Of a DNA stretch of 64,000 nt, positions 31,482 through 44,346 are shown one piece after another. Position numbers and translations under genes: made by a program. Position 1 is the first letter of the stretch. Each line of letters begins with the position of its first letter. Source of the stretch: Viola odorata (taxonomy: Eukaryota > Streptophyta > Magnoliopsida > Malpighiales > Violaceae); NCBI GenBank assembly GCA_963691705.1, contig OY829541.1, positions 40,193,661 through 40,257,660 on the forward strand. The letters are read 5' to 3'. The notes below the pieces were generated by a model. The model was not told the DNA's origin and ran no database searches. It saw only the letters and a program-made list of their open reading frames with translations.

Positions 31482-31499
31482 GTACCTATCGCAGCTCTT

Positions 31500-34010
31500 C
31501 TAAGTCATGAGCAGGTAGCATTCAGCCGCTAACTTCTGATTACCTCGGATCGAGACCACACCCTCCCAAGAAGGATATTTCAGCCTCAGATGTTTTTCAG
31601 ATATCGCCACTCCAAAACGGTTGAGGAATGGCCGCCCCAATATGGCGTTATAAGGCAGATTTAGATCCACCACCAAGAATAAAAGCTCCTCTGACCGTTT
31701 GGAGGTATCTTCCTTGAAATATACCGGCAAGGTAGTTACTCCAGTTACTGGGATAGGGACTCCGTCTACCCCAATAATGGGTTTTTTACAGGGCGTAAGC
31801 TCGTTATCTCGACGCTTCAGGAGATTGTAAGCTTCCAGTGAGAACAAGTTTACGACGCTTCCGTTGTCAACCAGAGTTCTTCTAACTCCATGGCTAGCGA
31901 TAATGGGTGTAACGACTAACGCATCATTGTACGGATATACCACGCCCTTCTCGTCTTCTTTATAAAAGGATAATATCATACGATCCAAGGCACTTATCGC
32001 TTCACTCTTTATTGACATGCCTGCCCGCTTCCGCTTATCCCCTACCGCGGGTGTCAGCTGTGCGGACTCATCCAGGTAAGGTGTGCCTCCAGCGATGATG
32101 TTAATGATGGGGACGTCCTCGTCATCAATCGTGAGCATTTCCCGCCCTCCTCCCGCAGGTCCAGTGTCGTGGCCTGGGGGGCGGGAAGGTGTCGCTCTGC
32201 CATCTGCTACTCTGCTTGTTAGGTTACTCTTGGCTTCCTCCCGTGTTTTCACAGCAAATTCTCCCAGATAGCCTTCCTCCACCAGGCGCTCTATTGCCGA
32301 TTTGAGTTCTCTATATGCCTCGGTAGAATGCCCTTTAGCTTTGTGAAATTTGCAATGGCCGTTTTCTCTTCTTCCCAGGGTTACCCCCGGTCTTACAGGG
32401 GCAGGATAACGGATGGGCAGGTTTCGCTGCTCCACTATTGCTAATATTTCAGCCCTGGGTAGAACGAAGGAAGGAAGATCTAAGTCATAAACTCGTCCCT
32501 TAGGAGGATCACTCTGCCCCTGGGTGGAGGAGTCACCAGATTTTCCCTTTGAGGGGGTTGCCTCTCCTCCGGTTAGATGTCCTGGGAATGTGATCCTTTC
32601 GCTGAGCGTAATCATCAACGAACCGATCTTCAGAAGTAGCTGGAATAGGAGCGTTATGGGCTAGAGGCATGGCTGCCTGCATGTTCCGAATCATGTCCCT
32701 ATTCTCTTCCTCTTCCATCCTCGCATAGTTGTGGGCTTTCAGCCTTAACGCATCTAAGGTGGGTGGCGGGTCAACCATTAAAGCATCTCTAAGCTTTCCA
32801 TAACAACAGTTTCGCTTTAAGGCCTCGATAGCAAAATAAACCGTTACACCTGGCGTTAGCGACATCTCAGTGTCGAAATAATGGAGAAAGCTCCTGAAGG
32901 ATTCCTAAGGTTTCCTGTGTAGGTCGAACAAAGCAGCGGTAGACTTCCTGATAGGGATGGCAGTACTGAATCGACTCCTGAATTTAGATTCCAGCTGCGA
33001 GAAACTGTCAATAGACCCACCCGGAAGACCTTCGAACCATAAGCGCACAACCCCCAACAGGGTCATTATAAATATCTGACACAAAGCAGTGTCATTGTGG
33101 GTCTGGAATTGCACAAAGTCCTTCACCTTGTTAAGGTGAGAGATGGGATCTCTAGTGCCATCATAGGATTCTGAGGGGAGTTTCACATGTCTACTAACTC
33201 TGTGACGCCTTATATGCAGGCTAAAGGGATGGCCAGAAGTATCATCGCGAATCTCACGCGCATATCGAGGCGGGGATACCTCCAAATGACGCCTATGATC
33301 TCGCAGATTTTGACCATGATGCCGCCTGGGAGTCGGACTGCGGCTCCTTGGTGAGCGAGTTCGATGCCTCATACTGCTGGATCTTTCACTCGCTCCTGGA
33401 GATATGTCTCTGTCGATTTCATCCCTCCTTCTGTCCCAACGACCTCTATCCTTATCACGTCATTGCCGCTCCTCCTGGGGAATGGGAAGTAAGGGCACTT
33501 GTGGTACATACAGCTCCACCGCCCTATGACCAAACTGTACCAGACTGGCTGGTGCACTCAACACAGGTAACGTCAAAGGGACGTTCACATGCAATGGGGA
33601 TGACAGCGGTCGTTCTGTAATAATGGGTGGAGTGAAAATGAACTGAGATAGGACACCTGATTCGGAAGCGCTTGGCGTGAATCTAGCAGCCAGTTCCGTT
33701 AAATGGTCCAACTGGGCGCGGAGGGCTGAAATTGAGCTCGCGAAAGGGTTATTTGTGCCGTCTATCACGGATCCCCTTGACTGAGTGAAATGACTAACCC
33801 CCGCTATTTGAGACAAAGGAGTATATGGCTGGGACACAAATGTTCCCCCTGCTTGCTCAAGGGATAGATCTGACGTTCCTGGGGGAACTTCTTGCACCGA
33901 GGTGGAAGCATCAGAAGTGGCAAAAGCGAAAAGTCATCTGCGGGTATCAAATGGAAGCCATAATCTTCCAATTCCCAGAAGAACAGAGCTTGGCTATTAA
34001 GGATGCTCAC
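31500..34010 (-). pseudogene. gag-pro: E2 gag and protease
   Basis: It starts MSILNSQALF at 34010. Gag has the capsid-like part (HLNKVKDFVQFQTHNDTALCQIF, LWFEGLPGG, KSTAALFDL) and a damaged zinc knuckle in which the last cysteine of C-x2-H-x4-H-x4-C is tyrosine (near 32330). The protease keeps the active-site motif VDNGSVVNLFS and the strand FLVVDLNLPYNAILGRPFLN. Stops fall near 33460, 32905 (CAG to TAG) and 31500 (CAG to TAG), with frameshifts near 32540-32620 and at the N-terminus. It supplies the protease sequence that E1 has lost. Confidence 0.85.
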
Positions 34011-34025
34011 TTAATTAAAACCAAT

Positions 34026-34044
34026 GCTCTCAATGAAAGCACCA
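34026..34044 (-). other. Primer-binding site of E2
   Basis: On the minus strand this reads TGGTGCTTTCATTGAGAGC, identical to the E1 site, three bases inside the 5' LTR end. Confidence 0.7.
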
Positions 34045-34047
34045 ATT

Positions 34048-34563
34048 TGATAAGATTCGGACTGTTGGGGAAGGGGGATCTGGATTATGGCTATCTGGAA
34101 TCACTGTAGCAGCAGTCCATCGTACCTGCAAAGCGCCGAAGGGGGGCTCCGGCGTAGACACTCCGATGCTTAAGTTAGTATGGCTGTCAAATTTGGCAGA
34201 GATTTTGGTAGAGAATCAGCTCTTACTTTTGATCTAGAAATGAGTGGTATTTATAGCCGAAGAAAGAAAGATTGTTACCCCTAGGGGTGGGCGTTATCAT
34301 GGGGAGATATCGCCCAGGATGACGTCAGCATGCGTCAGCTCGATCGGATATCACTAGTGGGATATCACCAATGAGATGTTGTCGGGGTTTCCTGGGATGG
34401 GATGACGCCGTGTGGGTCCCCCCGCTGATGTCGACCATCCCAGGATCCTCAGCCTATCGGGGGCAGCAACCGGGTGCCGTCGCCAGTTAAGGTCTACAGG
34501 GATATGGCTTTGACTTGAGGTGAGAAGACGAATATACCCTTGGTGTTTCATTAATTGTTATCA
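34048..34563 (-). repeat. 5' LTR of E2 (516 bp)
   Basis: Ends are TGATAAC...CTTATCA on the minus strand. It carries the U3 inverted repeat (34391-34400 / 34435-34444) around a C-run, TGACGTCA (34320-34327), a minus-strand TATAAATA (34255-34248) and the C-loop hairpin (about 34134-34154). The outward flank is GTCAC (34564-34568). Confidence 0.85.
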
Positions 34564-34589
34564 GTCACTCTGGGAGGAGGTATGCTTTA

Positions 34590-35800
34590 AATTCTAGTTT
34601 GGGCGAGGCTATCGCATTGCTAAATGCTGGTATGAAAAATGAGGCTGCATATCCGTGCGAGGCTATCGCTCTTCGGACGCTGATGTGGAAATGCGAATGA
34701 AGGTCCGTGCGAGGCTATCGCTCTCCGGATGTTGACGTGGAAATATGAAGGAATATCCGTGCGAGGCTATCGCTCTCCGGATGTTGACGTGGAAGTGTGA
34801 ATGAAGGTCTGTGCAAGGCTATCGCTCTCCGAATGTTGACGTGGGAATGTGAAGGAATGTCCGTGCGAGGCTACCGCTCTCCGAACGTTGACGTGGCAAT
34901 GTGAATGAATGTCCGTGCGAGGCTATCGCTCTCCAGATGTTGACGTGGCAATGTGAATGAAAGTCCGTTCGAGGCTATCGCTCTCCGGATGTTGACGTGG
35001 CAATGTGAAGGAATGTCCATGTGAGGCTATCACTCTCCGGACGTTTGTTGGAAATGTGGAAGGCATATTCCTGCGAGGCTATCGCTCTCCAAACGTTGAC
35101 GTGGCAATGTGAAGGAATGTCCGTGCGAGGCTATAGCTCTCCGGACGTTTGTTGGAAATGTGGAAGGTATGTTCGTGCGAGGCTATCGCTCTCCGAACGT
35201 TGACGTGAAAAATGTGAATGTAAGTTCGTGCAAGGCTATCGCTCTCCGAACGTTGTTGTGGAATGTGGAAGGCATGTTCGTGCGAGGCTATCGCTCTCCA
35301 AATGTTGACATGGCAATGTGAAGGAATGTTCGTGCAAGGCTATCACTCTCCGGACGTTTGTTGGAAATGTGGAAGGTATGTTCGTGCGAGGCTATCACTC
35401 TCCGAACGTTGACATGACAATGTGAAGGAATGTCCGTGCGAGGCTATCGCTCTCCGGACGTTTGTTGGAAATGTGGAAGGCATGTTCGTGCGAGGCTATC
35501 GCTCTCTGAACGTTGACGTGAAAAATGTGAATGTAAGTTCGTGCGAGGCTATCGCTCTCCGAACGTTGTTGTGGAATGTGGAAGGCATGTTCGTGCGAGG
35601 TTACCGCTCTTCGAATGTTGTTGTGGGAATGTGAATAAGGGTCCGTGCGAGGCTATCACTCTCCGAACGTTGGCACTAAAAATGTAACTACATGACCGTG
35701 CAAGGCTATCGCTCTCAGAACGCTGGTGCTGAAAATGTAACTACACGACCGTGCGAGTCTATCGCTCTCCGGATGCTGGTGCTGAAAATGGAGTAGCTCA
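34590..35800. repeat. E3 3' UTR tandem array, about 23 copies of a ~52-bp unit
   Basis: The unit contains GCGAGGCTATCGCTCTCCG, followed by ATGTTGACGTGG and a variable AATGTGAAGGAATGT part. Unit lengths vary by a few bases; I counted about 23 occurrences of the GGCTATCGC core between 34602 and 35770. ORFs over the array (for example 35109-35321) are products of the periodicity, not genes. Confidence 0.85.
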
Positions 35801-36200
35801 AGGAGGAGTTATATAGATAGACGAGAAAGTAGTCGCTCAAGGAGGAGATAATAATTAAGCAGAAATGTAGAATTATGTGAATGAGAGTTGTAACGTACCT
35901 TCGCTCGGATATTGATTGACGGTTACATACCTTCGCTCTGATGTTGATTCGATATTCGGGGTGACTGTTTATGAATTTTCAAGATATAGTGTGGGGACGT
36001 GACCGTATGAACTGAAATGGAGAGTGGTCGACCGTGAGGGAGCGTGATCCGCCACACGAAGTTGATTTGAATGTGAGGGAGCGTGATCCACCGCACAAAG
36101 TTGATTTGAATGTGAGGGAGCATGATCCACTGCACGAAGTTGATTTGAGATCCACCACACGAAGTTGATTTGGGAGTGGTAACGTACTCCATTTGATTGA
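35801..36200. repeat. E3 short arrays: CTCAAGGAGGAG units and ~39-bp GTGAGGGAGCGTGATCC units
   Basis: Two units of GTCGCTCAAGGAGGAG-type sequence (about 35795-35850) match the larger array of E4 at 48100-48400. From about 36030 to 36170 there are three to four ~39-bp units with GTGAGGGAGCGTGATCCACCGCAC. Only a single related copy is present in E4 (about 48781-48815). Confidence 0.7.
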
Positions 36201-38734
36201 ATTTTGATGAAAATCCAAGATAGCGAGGGCTTTACAACGATGTTGTCATCGAAGACCCAATTGCAAGGGATTTATAACGATGTTGTCATCGAAAACCCAA
36301 TGGCATGAGATCTCACTAGAGCATATCTATATCCTGCAAATTGAAAGGAAGCAAACACAAAGCAGCAACAGATAGAAGAAGGAGAGAGAAATTGACCTAT
36401 GTGAGGAATATTTGATATTCCTACATTTAACCCATGGCTTACCCCCAAGTTTTTTGTTTGGAATGAAAATGATTTCTTTGTTTAAGAAAATAAATTCAAG
36501 CCTTTTTTCTTTTTTGGATAAAATGTTTGTTCAATTTTCGTTATATGAACATGATTAATTCAAGTCTAGATAACGTCTACGTCTTGTTCAGGAAATAACG
36601 ACCTCAAGGACAAGACTTTGGCATGGCATGCAGCTGTAAGCAATCCTCACCAGACATGAGTGTTTGCGCTCATGCTCAGAAAACAAGGCTATGTGTTTAC
36701 ACTCCTAAAAATGCAATAAACATAGCACAAAAATTAAATTTGCAATGTCAATCCGAGTGAATAAACTTCAAATGAAGATGCGCCTGCATGGGCCTGCTAA
36801 TAATCGAAAGGACTTTGCGAGGGAGAAAAAAAAAGGAGGAATTTGTAAAAGAAAGGAAAAGTGTTGTGTGTTTTTATTTTGCGAAAAGGTTTTAATGAGT
36901 TTGTGCTCGACGACTGATTGCGATGAGGACAAATTGCGGTGAACGATGCTTGACATTTTGATCCTGGTGAAAGCAAAGTGCACAAATTGTTGAATCTCCG
37001 CTTGAGATGTTCCTTCGGGATTGTTTGGAGGGCACCGTGCCCAAGTTCTTGAATCTTCGCTGGGAATGATCTTCTTTCCTTTCGAGATCATTTTGTTGTT
37101 GATGTTTGACCCCCCTTTTCTTTTGTACTTGCTTCTGCTATTGTTTCGGTGTTCCTTGAACACTCTCTTTTGATTTCGAGATCATTTCGACGAACCGCAC
37201 CAACTTTTGAATTTTTGCAGAGAATGATATCTCATTTTTTTGTTTTGAGATCATCACTCATTGTTGACGAAGCGCACCTAGTTTTTGAACCTCCGTTGGA
37301 AATGATCTCTCCCCCTCTTTTTTAGATCATTGTTATCTTTTGACCATTTTTGTACTTGCTTGATTGTGTTCCTTGAACACTTTTTTTTCTTCTTTTTTTT
37401 TTCTTTTTTTTTCCTTTTTTTCTATATATTTTTTTTGCAAGCAAAGCAAGTACAATCTCTCTTTTTCCTCTTTTTTTTTTTGGTATGGTCAGTTCTCCTT
37501 TCTGTCTTTAGCAGAGGCCTTCCGAGTCTTGATTTATTTGGCCTTCTTCGGACGTTGATTTGTCAGCGACCTTCTAAGGGATTCCTCGCCATTCCCTTGC
37601 TTGATGTTTAACTTCAACTCTAGTTTAGCGGTCCCAGTCGAGCACTACTCACTTGGTTAGGAGAAAATACGAGGCTGGAGTGTTTGATAGAATCGTACAT
37701 AGTGTACGAAGTATGCATTTAAGGGCAAAAAGGTTGAAAATGAAAATGTGGAAGAAAAGCAAAGCAAAGTCCAATGTCATCTTACTGCTATCCCATGTCT
37801 GACGGTTCATTTACCCTAGATATTATGCAAATCTAACTAGCACCTAGTTCAACATTTACACTCATGAAAGAAACAAAGCATGAAGGCCCAAAATACTCGC
37901 AGGGATATGTTTGTGATTGCTTACGTCGGATATAAGAGTTAACAAACAAGATCATGCATGTTTATATAATTTCTAAAGAATGCTTAGTTTATTAGTGACG
38001 TGATAAAATGATGAATATGCTTGATTAAAAAATGTTCAAAACGTGGGATTTTTGTTTTCCCCTCTTCTTCTATTTTTTTTGCCCAAGTTGCACATGTATA
38101 AAGAGAAAATTTTGCGAAAACTAAGGATTTTAGCCAACATTACGCACACACTCTTGCAACAATGTAAATAACGGGAATTTAAAATTGCGAAAATATAAAT
38201 TACGAAAATGTAAATTGCAAAACTGTAAAAGGACAACTTCCCTGAAAAATGAGCTCTAACATTTTTCGACACCTCTTTTGGTCGTCACTTCACTTGCTTG
38301 CCCCCAAGTTTACAAGTCTCGTTGCACCTGAAATGTAAAATTGCGGAAATGTAAATTGGAAAAATATAAATTACAAAAACGTAAATTGCGAAAGGGGAAA
38401 TTGTAAACATAAAGGACAACTTCCTTGAAAAATGAGCTTTGACATTTTTCAACGCCTTCCTTTAGTCGTCACTTCATTTGTTTGCCCCCAAGTTTACAAA
38501 TCTCATTGCATCTAAAATGACAAGGGAATTAAATAGTAAATTCACAGTAAAAGGATATCCCAAAATGTTTGAATTTTATTAACAAAAAACCAGAAATATT
38601 AAAAAGAACACGTGGGTTGCCTCCCACGAAGCGCCCTTGTTTATAGTCGTAGGCTCGACTAATATACAAAAAGTATTGTAGGTATCACCACTAGATGAGT
38701 AAGCAGGATGGGTCCCTTATGGGAGAATGATCAT
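36201..38734. other. E3 non-coding internal region in place of pol
   Basis: Homologous to 48830-51280 of E4 in patches (for example 36430-36480 with 49030-49080, and 36770-36900 with 49375-49510). No pol motif appears on either strand. It includes long T-rich and C-T-rich runs (37380-37480), a roughly 180-bp tandem duplication (about 38160-38520) and several TTGCCCCCAAGTT motifs, which read as purine tracts on the minus strand. Confidence 0.6.
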
Positions 38735-40339
38735 TCAAAGGTTGGTAGGAGGAGGGTAGACGGTCGTGTTAGGTCCTTTGGTTAACCCTTCAAAAGAGAT
38801 CCATCCATTCTTCATCAAGTGGTGAACCTTTCCTCTTAGGGCGAAGCAGTTTTCTATCGTGTGATCCTGAGCTCCAGCATGGTACTCGCATCTAGCGTTA
38901 TGATCGTACCACTTCGGGTAGGGAGCTTGCAGAGGTGCCATTGGGGTGGGCGTAATTTGCCCAGCCGCCAAGAGATGTTTATAAATTCCCCCAAGAGGAG
39001 CGGGAAGAGTTGGCAGTGACTCCCGGTTCCAACGGTTACTTGGGTTATTTTGGTTGTTTGGCGGGTTATATCGAGATGGTGGAAATGGTGTAGGGTATTG
39101 AGGAGGTGGCACGAAAAGTGGCCCATAGCTAGGCTGGTGAGAGGCAAAGTTGACATCTTTCTTTATGATGGGCTCTTTCTTAGGTGTTACCTCTGGGGTG
39201 GAAACATCGATCCTCCCTGACTTGATCCCTTGTTCGACTCTTTCGGCCACCATGACCATGTCAGAAAAGTTATTTGATGGATTGGATATAAGATGAGTGT
39301 AGTAGGAAGCCTTGAAGGTATCCACGAAAATGGATATTAGCTCTTTGTCATTCAAAGGAGGAGAAATCCTTGAAGCTAGTTCTCTCCACCTCTGAGCATA
39401 AGTTTTCACCGATTCTTCAGTTTTTTTCTCAAGATTTTGGAGATCAGAACGGTCTGGTGCAACTCACCAGTTGAATTTGTATTGCTTGAAGAAAGCATCC
39501 AATAAATCTCTCCAAGTTTTGATCCTAACCCCATCCAAACTCATGTACCAAGTCAAGGCATGCTTGACCAAACTCTCTCTAAACAGATGGATTAACAGGG
39601 GCTCATTGTGTATCATATCAGCCATTTTGTTGCAATAGGCCTTGAGGTGAGTTTTTGGGCACTCAATCCCAGTGTACTTCTCAAAATTCGGAATCTTGTA
39701 TTTCGGAGGCATTATGATCCCCGGGACCATGCACATGTCGGTGGGACCCGTAGGGTCAAATGGGTCTGTTCCTTCGATGGCCCTAACCCTTTCCTCTAGC
39801 AGGTTCATTCTATCCATATTCATTCTTTCGGTGATGACAACGCTTGGACCAATGGGTGGCAGTGGTTCCGACGTGAATGGTGGTTGCGTCAGATTGACAA
39901 AAGGAGGCCGACTTCCCATAGGATCAGGAATCGCGACTTGAGTGGAATGACCCTGAGGTGGGTAGAAGCCCTGGGGTTCCTGATGAATCTGATTTTTACT
40001 AGGGACCAAGGTGAGGTTAACTAAGGAATGCTGCAAGGCTGTAGTAACTTCTTCACTTGTGTTTACTACAGGATTTGCGGAGCTAGGTGACACGAAAGGG
40101 TCAATCCATTTCCATTGACCCCCAGGAATCGAAAACGATTGGGGCCCCGAAGATCCAGCGATGGCGGATGAGGAGGGTCCCATCATTTGACTAGGATCAA
40201 AACCGGGTGGGAACTCAGTGGTTGCTTCATCTCACTCTTTTTCGGCCTGAGTGGCCCTGTCTGCAGTAACCCTTACTTGCTCTTCTAACTCTGTTATTCT
40301 AGCAGCCAATGCCTCTTCTGTCTTGGTTTGTTCGGCCAT
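38735..40339 (-). pseudogene. gag: E3 gag, Ogre-like
   Basis: It starts MAEQTKTEEALAARITELEE at 40339 with a short coiled coil. The gag domain shows KTHLKAYCNKMADMIHNEPL, HALTWYMSLDGVRIKTW, DAFFKQYKFN, QRWRELASRISPPL and SNNFSDMVMVAERVE, typical of Ogre-type gag. A Pro/Asn-rich region follows, then a CEYHAGAQDHTIENC zinc-knuckle variant (C-x2-H-x5-H-x4-C). In-frame TGA codons lie at about 40232 and 39464; otherwise one frame. The C-terminus at 38735 is a natural-looking end, matched by E4. Confidence 0.85.
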
Positions 40340-41103
40340 TTTTCGCGCTTGAAGTCTAGTTATGGGGGGCCTTGGCTGAGTAATTCGCTTGAGAGGAGCT
40401 ATTGTTAACCTGAAAAGGAAAAAGAGGGAAAAAATGAGAAATAAACATAAGCGATAAACATGCATGGGATGTGTAACTACAAGGCCTCCACGCTGCTTAT
40501 TCAATCTTTCAGCCGCTTTTTCACTTGATACTTTTTTTGGGGGGGACAAAAAGACAACGCATAAAAGAAGTATAGGTGCTGATATTTCGAATGAGAAAAA
40601 TGGGTCCTGTGGGATAGAAATTTTAAGTGCCAAAATAACCTGTGCGTGTAAGAAATTTACAGTTCGTATAACAAAAAATTTACGAAAAATGGAAATCATG
40701 GCAACAAGATAAATAGAGCCATGACAAAGCAGATATAATCATGATGCACGTGCTAGGGTTCTGATTCTGATTTTTCTAACTGGCTTGAACAGTTCCCGGA
40801 TGATACCATGAAAATGTCCCTAAAGTGTCGTCTAGTGTCCCAATTCCTTGTGAAATTGTGTAACCTTTCGACTATCTTTAGGGGTTCATCCGAGTTGGGA
40901 TTGGTGAACACTACCAAGGACATGTGTCCTAGGGCGTCACTACTACCCTCCTAATTTGGTAATTGTCCCCGGGGTGTAGGGCACTATGAAATGCATATGA
41001 CAATTGATATCAAAGCGAATAAATAAACAAATCAGCAATTTATCAAAGCGGGTAAATAGACAAATAAACACCTCTAAAAATGAAACCGGCTCCGACCCTA
41101 AAC
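40340..41103 (-). other. E3 leader between PBS and gag
   Basis: No supported ORF. It includes the conserved block AGGCCTCCACGCTGCTTATTC (about 40481-40501), shared with E4 (52977-52997). The rest is unique to my eye. Confidence 0.5.
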
Positions 41104-41121
41104 TCCCCAGTGAAGTCGCCA
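41104..41121 (-). other. Primer-binding site of E3
   Basis: The minus strand reads TGGCGACTTCACTGGGGA, a close variant of the tRNA-Arg primer site known for Ogre elements. It sits three bases from the LTR end. Confidence 0.8.
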
Positions 41122-41124
41122 AAC

Positions 41125-44100
41125 TGTCGCTCCCCGAAAATTAAACAAAAATATGTTTCATTCACGAGTGTACAACGAATCTGAGACCTTACGATGCTCG
41201 GCGTAAAAGGACGCCTCGCAACATGCAATGAAGTCGCCACCCTAATTTTGTCTCTAGGCTTAGGGAACCTAATTGTCATGGCATAAAAAATAAAATAAAT
41301 AAAAAACTAAAGGTGCAAAAAAAGGGGTCTGAACCCTAGACAAAGGTTCGGGGTCATATTATGGTCTCGGGAAGGTGTTAGGCACCCGAGTCACATCCGA
41401 AAATGATTACTGGTTGATAAGAGAGGTGTTTAAAAGGTGTTTGATAAAATGTGTTTTGAAAGGGGTCCTCAGAGGAATCGTCACTTTTGTCTTTTCCATG
41501 ATCGGGACCGTTCAGGAATAATTAATCGTTAGATGGGGTTACCGTTTTAAAAATCTTTTCGGATGGGGTTACCGTTTTCAAGACCGATCGATTATTCCTG
41601 ACCGTAGCGTGATGGGACTGAATTTTCCGTAAGACCGAATGAGCGCCCTCTATTTCATCATCGGACTTATGCATGATTAAATTAATTACTACGTGATTCT
41701 ATCATGGATAGCTTAACAGAGTAAAAATTTAAATGAGAGGTTTTGAAGTGATAAAACTGATGTGGGATCGAAGCCACCAAGTATATGCAGTCAATATAAG
41801 CGGAATTTTAAAATCAAACGAACATGGCATTGTAAGCAAGTCTTTAAACAAGTTGTTCATGTGGGTTGATTTTAATTCTAGCAATTATATATATCATGCG
41901 TACAATTAATACTTACGGAAAAACATTGAATAAATAAAAGGGAACGAAAGGTGTACTTTCGAGCGAAGCTTAAATTTTAAACCTATAAAATGAGAGTGTT
42001 AGTGATAGCTCGAAAAATAAATAAGCAGTTTATGAATGCGTGAATTTATCAAAAAATTAAATAATAATTTTTACGAGTACGAAGATAAAATGGTGATTTG
42101 ACATATACGAAAATTTAAATGATGATTTGATGAGTAAAGGGAAATTTAAATGATGTTTTGCATGCGAGAAATTTATATGATGACAGTTGATAAGTGCGAG
42201 AAATTTAAATGATGATTTGATGCGTACGAAAATTTAATGATGATTTGATAAGTGCGAGAAATTAAATGAGGATTTGATACATTCGAGAATTTAAACGATG
42301 ATTTGATGTATGCAAGAATTTAATGATGATTTGACGAAAAATTTAAGTGATGATTTGACGAAAAATAAAAGATTTGATATTTGCAGAAATTAAGCAGTTG
42401 ACGATTTGCAGAAAATTAAATGATGATTTGCAGAAAATAAAACAGTTGATGATTTGCAGAAAATTAAACAATTGATGATTTGCAGAAAATTAAATAGTTG
42501 ATATTGCAGAAAATTAAATAGTTGATATTGCAGAAAATTAAACAGGTGATATTGCAAAAAATTAAACAGTTGATATTTGCGAGAATTAAAAATCTGACCG
42601 ACCATATAGGCGGTAAATTAAATGAGTGAATTTAAATTGCAGAAAGAAAATTGTGAAAAATTAAAGTGCGAAGAATTTAAACAGTTGATAGGTACAGAAA
42701 ATTAAAGTGACAGTACAAAAAAAAGTCATACGAAACATACGAATATTTGAAACGAAAACGCGATCCGAGATCCCGGAAAAATGAAAATGGGCTGGGCCCA
42801 ATTTGAAAAATAAAAGAAATGGGCCAGGAATAGTTCCTGGTCCAAAAATCCATTTTTAATGGTAATGGGCCAAGCCCATCACCTTTCCCGCGTGAACCAA
42901 GGCCAAACATGGCACTGTTCACTTTCTTCTTCCTTGGTCGCCGACGCCACTGCTGGCGGCCAAGCTCCGGCCACCCGTGGCCGAAATGAAAAACCTTCGT
43001 ACCGAGATGCTCGTCTCCTCGACGGCTTCCTGACCGTACGAACCTCGATTCTTGGTTTAAACCGTACCGAGTTTAATTTTAAAAAAATAACAAAAATGAT
43101 AATTACTGAAAACTAATTAATTCGCACGATTTATCTAACGATTTAGGAAATTAAAAGTATGTATTTAATCTACAACAAGCATATGAATTATTGGCATAAA
43201 AACAAGCAATTTATTTGATCAAAATGATACTAAACGATTTAAAGAAAGAAAATGCATGAAGAAACGAAGAAAAAAAGCTTGAAGAAGCTTACTGAAAAGC
43301 TTGAACTAGTGGCAATCGATGCTCTACATGAGCTATCGATCAAGAGGGAGAAGAAGCAAGATGCTAGGGGGTGAATTCGTGTTTTTTAACGTTGAGGGCA
43401 GTGGCCTTTTATAGGCCAAGGATCGCGTGGGTGAAGGACGCGGCGACGCGCGTGGAGGCTGTGACCGTCGTGCTGGCGGAGCTAGGGGAGGCAAGGTGGC
43501 GAGGCTAGGGCTGAGGTGACGGCTTCGAAGGGACATGAAGCGATAGGAGCAAGCAGCTCGGTGGCTTGCTCTGCTGCCACGTCGCTTCCACGGTGTATGT
43601 GTACCATGTACCTTAAATGGTCAACCGTTGATCTGGTTGACTTTCCTTGGTCAACCAGATCAACGGTTATGATCAAATCCCCTTTTAATCCTATTTAAAT
43701 GGCCTCGAGCCATTTTCGCGCACAAACATTCTGAATTTTCGAGCCGAAAGTGCCAGCGCATAGAGAAAAATAAGGCGAGTTTAACCGTCTACAACGAATG
43801 ACGAGAATTTTTCGTTTAACTTGTTTATTTTCTCGTTCGGAAACATGAAATGTTCGGATTAAAAATAAATGACGTTATGATGAAAATTACACGAAACGCT
43901 GTTGGTCGGCGTGAATGAAAAAAAGAGTAGGTACTAGTTGATGGAAAACATTTCGCGTTCGAGCTATTGTCCGAGCGAACTTACTCGGGTCCAATAAAAG
44001 CTCGAACAAAAATAATAATACTAAAAAATAAAAATGCTAAAAAATGCGATAAAATACTAAAAATCCTAAAATTCATGCGATGACCTAAAACGAAGAAATA

Positions 44101-44346
44101 ACTAGCAAATGACTAACGGATAATTAAAAATGTGATTTTTAAGGCTGAAAATAATAATGATAATAATAATAAAAATACGTGACGAAAAATTAAAAATGCG
44201 ATTTTGAATGCTGACGATGATAAAATGCGATGAGAATTTAAAAAAAATGCTAACAATAGTAAATTAATTAAAATGACAGTAAGTTAAGTGAAATAACGAA
44301 AATGCTAAATTTAATTAAAAATGACGTCAAAATTCGGGTATCAACA
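41125..44346 (-). repeat. 5' LTR of E3 (about 3.2 kb)
   Basis: On the minus strand it begins TGTTGATACCCGAATTTTGAC and ends GGGGAGCGACA next to the PBS. It holds an AT-rich sub-repeat region (about 42060-42600) built from GATGATTTG(N)AAAATTAAA units, and a GC-richer part (about 42770-43060) with several GGGCC(C)A motifs. ORFs inside (for example 42859-43116) are not conserved in the E4 LTR. LTRs this long fit Ogre elements. Confidence 0.8.

Larger units (their letters stand above)
3408..34563 (-). mobile_element. E2: Tat-clade Ty3/gypsy LTR retrotransposon, interrupted by E1
   Basis: The element reads right to left: 5' LTR 34048-34563, PBS, gag-pro-pol 34010-28129, repeat-rich spacer, then antisense genes D, C, B, A on the plus strand, and a truncated 3' LTR at 3408-3588. 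E1 is inserted at 4387/20284, so E2 itself is about 15.3 kb. Both RNase H domains, the absence of a chromodomain after integrase and the antisense genes place it in the Tat clade. The coding part has many stops and frameshifts and a mutated RT active site, so it is dead. The five bases after the 5' LTR are GTCAC; the matching left duplication is lost with the 3' LTR end. Confidence 0.85.
34564..44346 (-). mobile_element. E3: gag-only Ogre-type (Tat clade) LTR retrotransposon, 3' end missing
   Basis: Right to left: 3.2-kb 5' LTR (41125-44346), PBS (41104-41121), leader, gag (40339-38735), about 2.3 kb of non-coding DNA where pol should be, two tandem arrays, then the E2 insertion. No protease, RT, RNase H or integrase is found. 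E4 lacks the same region, so this is probably a non-autonomous family (TR-GAG type) rather than a single deletion. The 3' LTR must have lain left of E2 but is not in the window. Confidence 0.75.

Noticed and set aside
34590..35800. Possible CRISPR-like array
   Set aside because: Units are contiguous degenerate tandem copies without unique spacers, in a plant retroelement 3' UTR.
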